Positions 7,790 to 18,151 of a DNA stretch of 64,000 nt are shown here, piece after piece; positions within the stretch are counted from its first letter, which is position 1; every line of letters begins with the position of its first letter. Position numbers and translations under genes: made by a program. A model generated the notes under the pieces. It saw only the letters and a program-made list of their open reading frames with translations. It was not told the origin of the DNA and searched no databases. Source of the DNA: Winslowiella toletana (lineage in GTDB: Bacteria; Pseudomonadota; Gammaproteobacteria; Enterobacterales; Enterobacteriaceae); assembly GCF_032164335.1 (NCBI RefSeq), contig NZ_CP134152.1, forward strand, positions 3,286,001 through 3,350,000, in the 5' to 3' direction.

Positions 7790-10465
7790 GTGTCACATTA
7801 CGTTATGGTGCCATATAAGTTTCCCCTCACTTCTGGCAATGTCACACGCTTTTTTGTGATGTTTATTTTGGTATTACTGCTGGCGTTGGGTTTTATGATC
7901 CATAACGCGGTGAACGCATGGCTGACAGAAAAACGTTATGCAATGTCCGATATTACTTACGCGATGCAAAAGCGTATCGACAGCTATCGCTTTGCGACCT
8001 GGCAAATTTATGAAAATCTGGCAGCCAGCGCGGCAGGAACGCCGCCCAATAGTTTGCAAGAGACGCGCCTGCGTCCCGACGTCTATTATCTGGAAAAAAC
8101 CCGCCGCAAAACAGAAGCCTTGATCTTCGGATCTCACGACAGCAGCACGCTGGATATGACCCAGCGCATGTCGGGCTATCTTGATACGCTGTGGGGTGCG
8201 GAAAACAGCACCTGGTCGATGTATTTTCTTAATGGTCAGGACAATAGTCTGATTCTGATCTCTACCCTGCCGCTAAAAGATATGGCGACGCGCTATAAAG
8301 AGAGTGCCATCACCAACATTGTCGATGCCCGCCGTGCGGAAATGCTGCAGCAGGCTAATGCGCTGGATGAGCGCGAAAGCTTCTCACCGCTGCGCCGTTT
8401 TGCGTGGCAAAACGATCACTACTTTACCTTACGCACCACCTTTAATCAGCCCGGCCATCTGGCAACGGTGGTCGCATTTGATCTGCCGATCAACGATCTG
8501 ATTCCACACAATATGCCGCTGGAAAACTTCCAGCTTAAACAAGACAGCGCGGTGATTAGCGAAGGTGCCCAGAGTGATGACGACGGCCAGAATACCCATA
8601 TTTCGCTGGTTAACCCTAACGTTGAAATTGCCTCTTCACTGAGCAGCTCACCGCTGCAACTGGTTTACCGCGTGCCGATCACCAGCCTGCTATTCGATAC
8701 GCTGCACAATCTGATGTGGCCGCTGCTGGCTAATCTGGCGCTACTGCTGATGTCGCTGGCCGGCCTGTTTTTGCTCCGTCAGCAATCACTGCGCCCCAGT
8801 GAAAATCAGAGCGCCGAACTTGATTCGCTGCGGGTGTTGAATGAAGAGATTGTTGCCAGTCTGCCGGTCGGGTTACTGGTCTATGACTTCGCCAGTAATC
8901 GCACCATTATCAGTAATAAGATTGCCGAACACCTGCTGCCGCATCTTAACCTGCAAAAAATCATCAATATGTCCGATCAGCATCAGGGTGTACTGCAGGC
9001 AACCGTCAATAATGAAGTGTATGAGATCCGCCATGCGCGTAGCGTAGTTTCGCCGCACACCCAGCTGTTTATGATGCGCGACCAGGATCGGGAGCTGCTG
9101 GTCAATAAAAAATTGCAAAAGGCGCAGCAGGTACTGGATAAAAATCATCAGATGCGCCAGCAGCTGTTGCAGAATCTCGGCCATACGCTCAATCGCCCAC
9201 TGAGCAATATTGTCGGCCAGTTACAGCAGCTGAATGATGACAGTGATGAAGAAGCGCGGCTGAATGTGTTGCAACAAACGGAAGCACTGAGCCGGATGCT
9301 GGACGATATTGTGTTACTCAACCGGCTGGAAGCCCATGACTGGACGCCAGACGCGGCTTCATTCAATCTGCAATCGCTGCTGGATGAACTGGCGCTGGAG
9401 CTGCTGCCGCTTACCCGCCGCAAAGGGCTGACGCTGCTGATGCGCAACCGCCTGAACAGTGACGAGATGCGTTTTGGCGATCGACGCGCTATCCGCAAAG
9501 TGTTGTCAACGCTGCTGCACTATTCATTGACCACTACCGACTGGGGCAAAATTACGCTGGACGTCGACTCCCCTTCCGAACGGCCAGACCGCCTGACGAT
9601 TCAAATCGTCGATACCGGGGCGGGTCTGACGGTCGATGAACTGGGCAATAATGATTTTCCGTTTCTTGGCGAAACCTCACAGGATCGCTTTGGTCAGGCT
9701 TCTGGCCTTGCCTTCTTCCTGTGCAAACAGTTGTGTAAACAACTCGGCGGGCATTTAGATATCCATGCCAGACCAGATATTGGCACCCGTTACAGCATTA
9801 ACTTGCACCTGCCGCTGGAAAATCAGCAATTGCAGGAAGAGAAACTGCTGGAAGGATTAACGGCATTAATTGAGATTACGGTTGATGATGTACGTAAGAT
9901 TGTTTGTCATCAGCTGGAAAATTGGGGGGCAAACTGCATAACACCAGATGAGCGCTTCTCAGGCCAGGATCATGATGTCCTGGTGACGGATGACCCGGCG
10001 CGTTTAACGCCCTGGTCGTTACTGCTCACGGACGACGAAATGGGCTATCGGGCGATTAACGATAATCAGTACCGGGTGAACTTTAATATCAGTAGTGCAA
10101 TGCAAGATGCATTGTTACAGCTGATTGAACAACAGCTGGCGCAAGATGCGCTGGGTGATGAACCTGTTGAAGAACAGGACGCCACACCGCTGCTTAGTAG
10201 CGGTTATTACCAGCTGTTTGTCGACACAGTACCGGATGATGTAAAGAGATTGTATACTGAGGCGACGAACAAGGAATACAGTTCGCTTGCTCAGACCGCA
10301 CATCGCCTCAAAGGCGTGTTTGCCATGCTTAATCTGGTACCCGGCAAGCAGCTTTGTGAAACGTTAGAACAGCACATTAAAGAGTGTGACGATTCAAACA
10401 TTAAAAATACCACCAGTAACATTGACGGCTACGTTAATGAACTGCTGCAGCAAGGTAACCAATAA
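7790..10465 (+). CDS. rcsD: RcsD phosphotransfer protein
   Basis: Inner-membrane phosphotransfer intermediate of the Rcs envelope-stress relay, passing phosphate from RcsC to RcsB. 891 residues (E. coli 890). An N-terminal membrane helix (about 18-40) and a second near 310-330 bracket the periplasmic domain. A degenerate kinase-like region follows, then the HPt domain with the phospho-accepting His at residue 838 in LAQTAHRLKGVF. The start used is GTG 7790; ATG 7805 (MVPYKFPLTSGN) is an equally possible start, and neither has a strong ribosome-binding site. rcsB begins one base after the stop. Confidence 0.96.
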   Translation: MSHYVMVPYKFPLTSGNVTRFFVMFILVLLLALGFMIHNAVNAWLTEKRYAMSDITYAMQKRIDSYRFATWQIYENLAASAAGTPPNSLQETRLRPDVYYLEKTRRKTEALIFGSHDSSTLDMTQRMSGYLDTLWGAENSTWSMYFLNGQDNSLILISTLPLKDMATRYKESAITNIVDARRAEMLQQANALDERESFSPLRRFAWQNDHYFTLRTTFNQPGHLATVVAFDLPINDLIPHNMPLENFQLKQDSAVISEGAQSDDDGQNTHISLVNPNVEIASSLSSSPLQLVYRVPITSLLFDTLHNLMWPLLANLALLLMSLAGLFLLRQQSLRPSENQSAELDSLRVLNEEIVASLPVGLLVYDFASNRTIISNKIAEHLLPHLNLQKIINMSDQHQGVLQATVNNEVYEIRHARSVVSPHTQLFMMRDQDRELLVNKKLQKAQQVLDKNHQMRQQLLQNLGHTLNRPLSNIVGQLQQLNDDSDEEARLNVLQQTEALSRMLDDIVLLNRLEAHDWTPDAASFNLQSLLDELALELLPLTRRKGLTLLMRNRLNSDEMRFGDRRAIRKVLSTLLHYSLTTTDWGKITLDVDSPSERPDRLTIQIVDTGAGLTVDELGNNDFPFLGETSQDRFGQASGLAFFLCKQLCKQLGGHLDIHARPDIGTRYSINLHLPLENQQLQEEKLLEGLTALIEITVDDVRKIVCHQLENWGANCITPDERFSGQDHDVLVTDDPARLTPWSLLLTDDEMGYRAINDNQYRVNFNISSAMQDALLQLIEQQLAQDALGDEPVEEQDATPLLSSGYYQLFVDTVPDDVKRLYTEATNKEYSSLAQTAHRLKGVFAMLNLVPGKQLCETLEQHIKECDDSNIKNTTSNIDGYVNELLQQGNQ

Positions 10466-10466
10466 G

Positions 10467-11117
10467 ATGAATAATTTGAATGTAATTATTGCTGATGACC
10501 ATCCGATTGTCCTGTTTGGCATTCGTAAGTCACTTGAACAGATTGAATGGGTAAACGTGGTTGGTGAGTTCGAAGACTCTACTGCTTTGATTAACAGCCT
10601 GTCTAAATTAGATGCCAACGTATTGATTACCGATTTATCGATGCCGGGTGAAAAGTACGGCGACGGTATCACGCTAATCAAATATATCAAACGTCACTAT
10701 CCGGACCTGTCGATTATCGTTCTGACGATGAACAATAACCCGGCAATTCTTAGCGCGGTACTGGATCTGGACATTGAAGGCATTGTGCTGAAACAGGGTG
10801 CGCCAACCGATCTGCCGAAAGCGCTGGCAGCACTGCAAAAAGGGAAGAAATATACCCCGGACAGCGTGGCAAAACTGCTGGAAAAAATCAGCGCCGGTGG
10901 TTATGGTGACAAACGCCTGTCACCGAAAGAGAGCGAAGTGTTGCGTTTGTTTGCTGAAGGCTTCCTGGTAACAGAAATCGCCAAAAAGCTGAACCGCAGC
11001 ATTAAAACCATCAGTAGCCAGAAGAAATCAGCGATGATGAAACTGGGTGTTGATAACGATATCGCACTGCTGAACTACCTCTCTTCTGTCAGTTCCATGC
11101 CGGTCGAGAAAGACTGA
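10467..11117 (+). CDS. rcsB: RcsB response regulator
   Basis: Transcription factor of the Rcs relay controlling capsule, motility and envelope genes. 216 residues, exactly the E. coli length, using ATG 10467 (MNNLNVIIADDHP). The open frame extends upstream to 10386 but that part overlaps rcsD and is not homologous. Receiver domain at 1-125 with acidic pair D10/D11 and phospho-acceptor D56 (LITDLSMPG). LuxR-type HTH at about 148-207 (LSPKESEVLRLFAEG). In E. coli rcsB also has its own promoter inside rcsD; that was not identified here. Confidence 0.97.
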   Translation: MNNLNVIIADDHPIVLFGIRKSLEQIEWVNVVGEFEDSTALINSLSKLDANVLITDLSMPGEKYGDGITLIKYIKRHYPDLSIIVLTMNNNPAILSAVLDLDIEGIVLKQGAPTDLPKALAALQKGKKYTPDSVAKLLEKISAGGYGDKRLSPKESEVLRLFAEGFLVTEIAKKLNRSIKTISSQKKSAMMKLGVDNDIALLNYLSSVSSMPVEKD

Positions 11118-11147
11118 CATATCGCCTTACGGTCGATGCTGTTTGCT

Positions 11148-11171
11148 ACGGGCGGCGAAAACGCCGCCCGT
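11148..11171. terminator. GC-rich hairpin between convergent rcsB and rcsC
   Basis: Perfect 10-bp stem acgggcggcg / cgccgcccgt with an AAAA loop. It lies between two convergent genes and can serve both. There is no clear T-run, so termination is likely but not certain. Confidence 0.6.
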
Positions 11172-11192
11172 AACTATCCGGCGACTGAGTGG

Positions 11193-14042
11193 CTACCCTT
11201 CCCGTACTTTTCTGACCCGCTCAGCATAAAACGCTAAGGTCTTCTGCAAAGTATCCAGCGTTACCGGCTTCGACAAACAGTTATCCATTCCGGCTTCAAT
11301 ACAACGCTGCTTCTCTTCTGCCAGCGCATTGGCGGTAACGCCGATCACCGGAAAAGTATGCCCTAACTGTCGCAGGCGCTGCGTCAGGCGATAACCATCC
11401 ATATTCGGCATATTGACGTCGCTCAGCACGATATCGATTTCACTGCGGCTGATCACATTCAGCGCATCCACACCGTCCTGGGCCGTTTTCACCCGGAAAC
11501 CCAGCGATCCGAGCTGATCGGAAAGCAACATCCGGTTGATAGGATGATCGTCCACCACCAGGATAAGAATATCCTCGTTGTTGACGCTCTCTTCTGGTGC
11601 CGGCAGCAGCGCCAGCCCGTCAGGAACATCAACCGGCACACGGTAGATCCGCCCCAGTAATGCCGGAAGTTCATGCGGCGTGGCGGTGCTGTAAACCCAA
11701 CGCCCGGTCGAAACTTCCTGTGGCATATCAATATGCTTGCCGTCGAATACAATTACCGCACGCACTTGCCTTGCTGCGTCAAAATCGTAGTCGGTGATAA
11801 TCACATCATCAGCACCATAGCCATTTTCATCAAAGCGCTGAACCCGGATACCGTGATCGTTCAGCAAGTTTTCAAGGAAATCGGCAAGGTATTCATTTCT
11901 CAGCGCCAGCCACACCTGCTTATCCTGCAAGCCTTCGTGCAACGGCGGCACAATCACCCGGCTGTTATAGAGCGGAATACGCACAATAAACTGGCTACCC
12001 ATTCCCGGTTCGGAATCGACTTCGATATCGCCATCCATCATATTGATCAGTTTCTCGCAGATCGCCAGCCCGAGGCCAGTGCCCTGGAAGTTGCGCTGCA
12101 CGCCGGTACCGACCTGGAAGAAAGGATCAAACAAGCGGGTGATCTCTTTCGCCGGGATCCCGACGCCGGTATCGCGCACGCGAAACGCCAGATAACCATC
12201 CCTGACATAGGCATGCAGAATAATGCAGCCGGTATGGGTAAATTTAATGGCGTTATTCAGCAAGTTAGAAATCACCTGCTGTAATCGCAGCGGGTCGCCA
12301 TCCAGCAATATCGGCACATCGCTGTCAATACAGCAGTAAAGCGTCAGGCGCTTTTTCACCACCAGCGGCAGATAGTTAGAGGCAATATGGGTAACCACTT
12401 CACGCGGCGCAAACTCGCGCGGCTCAATCCGCAGTTGCTCAGACTCAATTTTTGAGAAATCGAGAATATCGCTGATGATTTTTAACAGCAGGCTGGAAGA
12501 GTTGTTCATTGCCGTGACCAGCGATTCGACGCCTTTTGGCAGCACTTTGGTTTGCAGCAGATCGAGATTACCAATAATGCCATACAGCGGGGTGCGCAGT
12601 TCATGGCTGACGGTGGCCAAAAACATCGATTTGGACTGGCTGGCCTGCTCGGCGGCCTGCGCCATCTCCTGTAACGACTCTTCCATTTTCACGCGGGCGC
12701 TGACGTCCACCAGCACGCAGATCGCCACATTTTCATTCCGATAGCGCGAATGGACAAAGCTGATCTGCAAATTGGTGTTGCTGCCGGTTAATACATCGAC
12801 AAAGTTAACCTGCTGGCCGCAGATAATTTCCGTCAGTCGCTGACGGTCTTCCTGGGTCAGCAGATTCAGATAATTATGCGCCAGTTCGTTACTCAGAATA
12901 TTGGTGCCGTCACTGGTTCGCAGAATACAGATACCAACGGGGGCCGATGCAACGATCTTACGGTTAAACTGCTCATGTTCTTCAAGGCGATGCGCATTTT
13001 CCTCTGCCGGCGAAAACATGCGTCGCTCAAACAGCCACGACAGCGAGAAGATAATCAAGCCGCTCAGCAGATTAAGCAGTAGTGCATTAATCATCAGCAT
13101 CTTCAGCTGGTCTACTAACACATCAGTCGAGATGGAATAGACCACGCTGAGTGTGGAAGGCTGTAGCGTTTTTTTCAGCACCAGCTGCTTATAACCGTTG
13201 AGATAGCCAAACCAGGCTTTATTATCCGGCAGATCGTCGAGCGAGAAACCACCGTTGTTGTGGGCAGTGGAGAGAATCGGCTGATTATTCTGGTCAACAA
13301 AGGTTGCTACCACCGGCAGATTACCCGGAGAGATAAAATCATCCAGTCGGATATTTTGCTCAATACCCAATAACGCCTTCATTTTGTTAGCGACATACAC
13401 CGGCGTGACCATATAGAAATAGCCGACGCCCGGCTGCGTACCGGGAGCAATCCAGTACAGGCTGTTTTTACGCTCCTCCTCGTTGGCATCGCGATAGCGT
13501 AAAACATGCTCATTCAGCGACTTAATCGCCCTTTCGCGCTCAACCGAGGCGGTACCCGTCGCAAAATCCGCCAGACACAAACTTTCATCGCCAACAAAGA
13601 ACACCCGGTTCAGTCCCCAGGCAGAAGAGAAATTGCTTTTCCAGTAATTGAGATAATAGCTGAGCGAATCCAGCGAACTACGCCAGGTATTACTCATAGT
13701 TGAGCAATCAGAATTTGCCCGCAGCGGATAAAACTGCGGCGGCATCGATTTAGCAGCAGCACTGCCATTGATGATATCGGAGCCATTTTCCGGGAAACTC
13801 AGCCGGTTTTCGGCGATAAACTTCAGCTCGCGGGTGATGTCGACCGAATGATGAATATACCATTGCGCCTGGTCGTAATTGGCACCAAACTCCTGCCGCA
13901 CCTGCGACTCTTTATCGTGCAACACGTTAATAATATAGAAAACGGTAAGCAGTGCGCCAAGCGCCCAGAGCATTAGAGCCAGCGCCCGAAACAGATAGCG
14001 GGAAATTCTTAACGTAGTGCGAAAAGAGACAAAATATTTCAA
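11193..14042 (-). CDS. rcsC: RcsC hybrid sensor histidine kinase
   Basis: Inner-membrane hybrid kinase that phosphorylates RcsD under envelope stress. 949 residues, the same as E. coli. Transmembrane helices lie near residues 18-40 and 310-335 around a periplasmic domain. A PAS-like region (about 360-460) is followed by HisKA with the autophosphorylated His near 479 (ATVSHELRTPLYG), HATPase with DTGVGIPAKE and GTGLGLAI, the RcsC-specific ABL region, and a receiver with phospho-acceptor D875 (IVLSDVNMPNMDG). It converges on rcsB, as in E. coli. Confidence 0.97.
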   Translation of the reverse strand: MKYFVSFRTTLRISRYLFRALALMLWALGALLTVFYIINVLHDKESQVRQEFGANYDQAQWYIHHSVDITRELKFIAENRLSFPENGSDIINGSAAAKSMPPQFYPLRANSDCSTMSNTWRSSLDSLSYYLNYWKSNFSSAWGLNRVFFVGDESLCLADFATGTASVERERAIKSLNEHVLRYRDANEEERKNSLYWIAPGTQPGVGYFYMVTPVYVANKMKALLGIEQNIRLDDFISPGNLPVVATFVDQNNQPILSTAHNNGGFSLDDLPDNKAWFGYLNGYKQLVLKKTLQPSTLSVVYSISTDVLVDQLKMLMINALLLNLLSGLIIFSLSWLFERRMFSPAEENAHRLEEHEQFNRKIVASAPVGICILRTSDGTNILSNELAHNYLNLLTQEDRQRLTEIICGQQVNFVDVLTGSNTNLQISFVHSRYRNENVAICVLVDVSARVKMEESLQEMAQAAEQASQSKSMFLATVSHELRTPLYGIIGNLDLLQTKVLPKGVESLVTAMNNSSSLLLKIISDILDFSKIESEQLRIEPREFAPREVVTHIASNYLPLVVKKRLTLYCCIDSDVPILLDGDPLRLQQVISNLLNNAIKFTHTGCIILHAYVRDGYLAFRVRDTGVGIPAKEITRLFDPFFQVGTGVQRNFQGTGLGLAICEKLINMMDGDIEVDSEPGMGSQFIVRIPLYNSRVIVPPLHEGLQDKQVWLALRNEYLADFLENLLNDHGIRVQRFDENGYGADDVIITDYDFDAARQVRAVIVFDGKHIDMPQEVSTGRWVYSTATPHELPALLGRIYRVPVDVPDGLALLPAPEESVNNEDILILVVDDHPINRMLLSDQLGSLGFRVKTAQDGVDALNVISRSEIDIVLSDVNMPNMDGYRLTQRLRQLGHTFPVIGVTANALAEEKQRCIEAGMDNCLSKPVTLDTLQKTLAFYAERVRKVREG

Positions 14043-14113
14043 GTGTAACCTATGGCGGCTAAGGGTCAGTGGTGCGTTTTGCGATCCCGATACAGTAGCG
14101 GTACTGGTTATAA

Positions 14114-14515
14114 AAAGCCAGAACTGGCGCGGTGCTTCACGATAATCCAGCCTGTTCTGAGTGCGCCGCGCGCCACTGTGAGGGCGTTTTGCCGGGGATG
14201 GCTTATGTGATTACGCCGCAAAGTGTCGCCAGCATTCAGCTGCCGGTGTTATTGATCACCGCTGACGACTATATTCGCACGCCCAAACCACTGGATTCAG
14301 GCGTAGAAACGCTCCACTTACCGCAACAGCGTCTGCCACATACCGGTCATTTCGATGTCCTGCCGCTGTGCCAGCCGCAGGCGGCAGCGGTGCTGGCCGA
14401 AGAGGGAGAGGAATTTCTCTGTGAAATCCCACCGGCGGAGCGCGCGGCGATTCATCAGTTGGTGGTGAACAAGGTTATCGCTTTTCTGCGGCAGAATCGG
14501 ATTATCGCGGAGTAA
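14114..14515 (+). pseudogene. C-terminal remnant of an alpha/beta hydrolase (dienelactone-hydrolase-like)
   Basis: The frame opens just after a stop at 14111; a GTG at 14132 gives 127 residues. The tail pattern (PVLLITADDDY-like strand, PHTGHFDVLPLC, then RAAIHQLVVNKVIAFLRQ) resembles the C-terminus of predicted dienelactone hydrolases, including the catalytic His region. The N-terminal half with the nucleophile elbow is absent, so this is most likely a decayed gene wedged between rcsC and gyrA. A short functional protein cannot be excluded. Confidence 0.45.
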
Positions 14516-14523
14516 CAGAATTA

Positions 14524-14550
14524 AAAAAGGCCAGCAATGCTGGCCTTTTT
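14524..14550. terminator. Bidirectional rho-independent terminator at the 3' end of gyrA
   Basis: A 12-bp stem aaaaaggccagc / gctggccttttt with a 3-base loop, with A and T tracts on the two arms, so it can terminate transcription from both sides. It sits 23 bp past the gyrA stop. Confidence 0.85.
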
Positions 14551-14573
14551 ATCTGGTGCTTTAAGCGTAACGA

Positions 14574-17210
14574 TTACTCTTCGTCACTTTCAGTGGCTTC
14601 GTCATCGTTATCCACTTCTGGCACGATCTCGTCATCACCTTCCGCGACGCTGCCGTCGATAGCATCCAGCTCTTCTTCTGCTACCGGCTCAGCCACACGC
14701 TGCAGGCCAACCACGTTTTCATCTTCCGCAGTACGAATCAGGATAACACCCTGCGTATTACGTCCGACAATGCTGACCTCAGAAACGCGGGTACGCACCA
14801 GCGTACCGGCATCGGTGATCATCATAATCTGATCGCTGTCGACCACCTGTACCGCACCGATAACCGGTCCGTTACGTTCGGTGACTTTGATCGAGATAAC
14901 GCCCTGAGTCGCACGCGACTTGGTCGGATACTGGCTGTTCTCGGTACGTTTACCGTAACCGTTCTGCGTTACCGTCAGGATCGCGCCATCTTCACGTGGG
15001 ATGATCAGCGAGACCACGCTGTCGCCTGCCGCCAGCTTGATACCGCGAACACCGGATGCGGTACGGCCCATGGCACGCACTGCCTGCTCGGAGAAGCGCA
15101 CCACTTTACCTGCGGCTGAGAACAGCATCGCTTCGTCATTACCGTCAGTTAGCGCAACGCCAATCAGCTCATCGTCATCACGCAAATTGACGGCAATAAT
15201 ACCGGCACTGCGCGGACGGCTGAACTCAGTCAGCGCGGTTTTCTTCACGGTGCCGCTGGCGGTCGCCATAAAGATATTCAGCCCTTCCGCGTACTCACGT
15301 ACAGGCAGAATTGCGGTGATACGCTCGTTTGGCTCCAGCGGCAACAGGTTGACGATTGGGCGTCCACGAGCACCACGGCTGGCTTCCGGCAGCTGGTAAA
15401 CCTTCATCCAATAGAGACGGCCACGGCTTGAGAAGCACAGAATGGTATCGTGGGTGTTGGCCACCAGCAGACGATCGATAAAGTCTTCTTCTTTAATACG
15501 TGCTGCCGACTTACCTTTACCACCACGACGCTGCGCTTCGTAATCAGTCAGAGGCTGATACTTGACGTAGCCCTGATGCGACAGCGTAACCACCACATCT
15601 TCCTGGTTGATCAGGTCTTCGATGTTGATATCTGCGCTGTTAGCGGTAATTTCGGTACGACGTTCGTCACCAAACTGATCGCGAATCAGCTCCAGCTCTT
15701 CGCGAATCACTTCCATCAGGCGCTCTGCGCTTTCCAGAATGTGCAGCAGTTCAGCAATCTGCTCCAGCAGACCTTTGTACTCGTCCAGCAGTTTTTCGTG
15801 CTCAAGGCCGGTCAGTTTCTGCAGACGCAGATCAAGAATCGCCTGAGCCTGCTGCTCGGTCAGGTAGTACTGACCGTCACGAATACCAAACTCTTCTTCC
15901 AGCCATTCAGGGCGCGCCGCATTATCACCAGCGCGTTCCAGCATAGCGGTAACGTTACCGAGAGCCCACGGGCGCGCAATCAGACCGGCTTTCGCTTCGG
16001 CTGGCGATGGCGCCTGGCGGATCAGTTCGATAATTGGATCGATATTCGCCAGCGCAATCGCCAGTGCTTCAAGGATATGAGCACGATCGCGCGCTTTACG
16101 CAGTTCGAAAATAGTACGACGCGTGACAACTTCACGACGATGGCGCACAAAGGCTTCGATAATATCCTTCAGCGGCATAATCTTCGGCTGGCCCTGATGC
16201 AGTGCCACCATGTTGATGCCGAAAGAGGTTTGCAGCTGCGTCAGCGAGTAGAGGTTATTCAGCACCACTTCGCCAACCGCATCGCGTTTGATTTCGATGA
16301 CGATGCGCATACCGTCTTTATCGGATTCATCGCGCAATGCGCTGATGCCTTCCAGACGTTTCTCTTTCACCAGCTCAGCAATTTTCTCAATCAGGCGCGC
16401 TTTGTTCACCTGATAAGGAATTTCATTGATGATGATGGTCTCGCGACCGGTTTTCGCATCGGTTTCTACTTCACCACGAGCGCGGATATAAATTTTACCG
16501 CGACCGGTGCGATAGGCTTCTTCAATACCACGACGACCGTTGATAAACGCCGCCGTCGGGAAGTCTGGCCCGGTAATATGCTCCATCAGCCCTTCTACGC
16601 TGATGTTTTCATCATCGATATAAGCCAGACAGCCGTTAATCACTTCTGTCAGGTTATGAGGAGGAATATTGGTCGCCATACCAACGGCAATACCGGACGA
16701 GCCGTTAACCAGCAAGTTCGGGATTCTGGTCGGCATCACTTCCGGGATCTGCTCAGTGCCGTCATAGTTCGGCACAAAGTCGACGGTCTCTTTTTCCAGA
16801 TCCGCCAGCAGTTCGTGGGCGATTTTCGACATGCGCACTTCGGTATAACGCATTGCTGCCGCGGAATCGCCGTCAATGGAACCGAAGTTACCCTGACCAT
16901 CGACCAGCATGTAGCGCAGCGAGAATGGCTGCGCCATACGCACAATGGTGTCATAGACGGCGGTATCGCCGTGCGGGTGATATTTACCGATTACGTCGCC
17001 GACAACACGGGCAGACTTTTTATATGGTTTGTTCCAGTCGTTACCGAGAACGTTCATGGCATAGAGCACACGACGGTGGACTGGTTTGAGTCCATCCCGA
17101 ACATCTGGTAATGCACGGCCAACGATGACCGACATGGCGTAATCAAGGTAGGAGTTCTTTAACTCTTCCTCGATATTGACCGGTGTGATTTCTCTGGCAA
17201 GGTCGCTCAT
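14574..17210 (-). CDS. gyrA: DNA gyrase subunit A
   Basis: Breakage-reunion subunit of the type II topoisomerase that introduces negative supercoils. 878 residues (E. coli 875). The catalytic Tyr is at about 122 ([12 protein letters not shown]). The quinolone-determining region reads [13 protein letters not shown], with Thr83 and Asp87. The GyrA box QRRGGKG in the C-terminal pinwheel is intact and the acidic tail ends ATESDEE. It is divergent from ubiG, as in E. coli. Thr83 replaces the E. coli Ser but is the natural residue in several genera, so on its own it is not evidence of a resistance mutation. Confidence 0.98.
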   Translation of the reverse strand: MSDLAREITPVNIEEELKNSYLDYAMSVIVGRALPDVRDGLKPVHRRVLYAMNVLGNDWNKPYKKSARVVGDVIGKYHPHGDTAVYDTIVRMAQPFSLRYMLVDGQGNFGSIDGDSAAAMRYTEVRMSKIAHELLADLEKETVDFVPNYDGTEQIPEVMPTRIPNLLVNGSSGIAVGMATNIPPHNLTEVINGCLAYIDDENISVEGLMEHITGPDFPTAAFINGRRGIEEAYRTGRGKIYIRARGEVETDAKTGRETIIINEIPYQVNKARLIEKIAELVKEKRLEGISALRDESDKDGMRIVIEIKRDAVGEVVLNNLYSLTQLQTSFGINMVALHQGQPKIMPLKDIIEAFVRHRREVVTRRTIFELRKARDRAHILEALAIALANIDPIIELIRQAPSPAEAKAGLIARPWALGNVTAMLERAGDNAARPEWLEEEFGIRDGQYYLTEQQAQAILDLRLQKLTGLEHEKLLDEYKGLLEQIAELLHILESAERLMEVIREELELIRDQFGDERRTEITANSADINIEDLINQEDVVVTLSHQGYVKYQPLTDYEAQRRGGKGKSAARIKEEDFIDRLLVANTHDTILCFSSRGRLYWMKVYQLPEASRGARGRPIVNLLPLEPNERITAILPVREYAEGLNIFMATASGTVKKTALTEFSRPRSAGIIAVNLRDDDELIGVALTDGNDEAMLFSAAGKVVRFSEQAVRAMGRTASGVRGIKLAAGDSVVSLIIPREDGAILTVTQNGYGKRTENSQYPTKSRATQGVISIKVTERNGPVIGAVQVVDSDQIMMITDAGTLVRTRVSEVSIVGRNTQGVILIRTAEDENVVGLQRVAEPVAEEELDAIDGSVAEGDDEIVPEVDNDDEATESDEE

Positions 17211-17391
17211 GGAGCCGCTATCCCTCTACATTAGTCCCGGATTCAAAGGTGCGAAAGTATATCACACTGCACTGATACGGTGAATGGAAAGCGTCGTAAT
17301 GCATGCTTTATTCGCCAGGAGCGCTCTCGTGCCCTTCACTGACGGAAAGATGTATACTTCAGAGAAATTTTGTTGCTGGAGCACTAATTCG

Positions 17392-18120
17392 ATGAATGCA
17401 AACCCTAATACTGGCGTCCCTAACGTCGATCACCAGGAGATCGCTAAATTTGAGGCGGTCGCTTCGCGCTGGTGGGATATGGAAGGTGAGTTCAAACCTC
17501 TGCACCGGATTAACCCGCTGCGCCTCGGCTATATTGCCCAGCACGCTAACGGTCTGTACGGTAAGAAAGTGCTCGATGTCGGCTGTGGCGGCGGCATACT
17601 GGCTGAAAGTATGGCGCGTGAAGGCGCCGAAGTTACCGGCCTCGATATGGGTGCTGAACCGCTGGAAGTGGCGCGTCTGCATGCGCTGGAAAGCGGCGTA
17701 AAAATTGATTATGTGCAGCAGACGGTGGAAGATCATGCCGATCAATTTGCCGGACAATATGATGTTGTCACCTGCATGGAGATGCTGGAGCACGTGCCGG
17801 ATCCGCGTTCTGTGGTTCACGCCTGCGCCCGTCTGGTAAAACCGGGCGGCGAAGTGTTCTTTTCTACCCTGAACCGCAACAGTAAATCCTGGTTAATGGC
17901 GATTTTCGGCGCAGAGTATGTGCTGCGCATGGTGCCACGCGGCACGCATGATATTAAAAAGTTTATCCGCCCTGCCGAGCTGCTGAACTGGGTTGATGAA
18001 ACGCCACTGCGCGAGCGCCACATTATCGGCCTGCACTACAACCCGCTGACCAATAAATTCCGTTTAGGTCGCGGTGTAGACGTGAACTATATGGTGCATA
18101 CCCACAGCGTGATTGAGTAA
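17392..18120 (+). CDS. ubiG: UbiG bifunctional O-methyltransferase of ubiquinone synthesis
   Basis: Performs the two SAM-dependent O-methylations of ubiquinone biosynthesis. The start chosen is ATG 17392 ([20 protein letters not shown]), giving 242 residues against 240 in E. coli; the frame is open upstream to 17284 but that stretch has no homology. The SAM-binding motif [13 protein letters not shown] is near residue 60, and the family signature EMLEHVPDP is present. It diverges from gyrA across about 180 bp that should hold both promoters. Confidence 0.96.
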   Translation: MNANPNTGVPNVDHQEIAKFEAVASRWWDMEGEFKPLHRINPLRLGYIAQHANGLYGKKVLDVGCGGGILAESMAREGAEVTGLDMGAEPLEVARLHALESGVKIDYVQQTVEDHADQFAGQYDVVTCMEMLEHVPDPRSVVHACARLVKPGGEVFFSTLNRNSKSWLMAIFGAEYVLRMVPRGTHDIKKFIRPAELLNWVDETPLRERHIIGLHYNPLTNKFRLGRGVDVNYMVHTHSVIE

Positions 18121-18131
18121 CTTTCTGCCCT

Positions 18132-18151
18132 GGGCGGCGTTGCTGCCGCCC
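18132..18151 (+). terminator. GC-rich hairpin after ubiG
   Basis: Stem gggcggc / gccgccc with a 6-base loop starts 11 bp past the ubiG stop, followed by only short T runs. Likely the ubiG terminator. Confidence 0.55.

Noticed and set aside
11673..12284. 203-codon plus-strand frame opposite rcsC
   Set aside because: Antisense to the conserved kinase region of rcsC; no support as a gene.
16950..17000. Thr83 in GyrA as an acquired quinolone-resistance change
   Set aside because: Thr is the natural residue at this position in several enterobacterial genera and Pseudomonas; Asp87 is unchanged.
15450..17111. 553-codon plus-strand open frame opposite gyrA
   Set aside because: It is antisense to a fully conserved gyrA of normal length, has His/Phe/Asn-rich low-plausibility composition and no homology I recognise; a by-product of gyrA codon bias.
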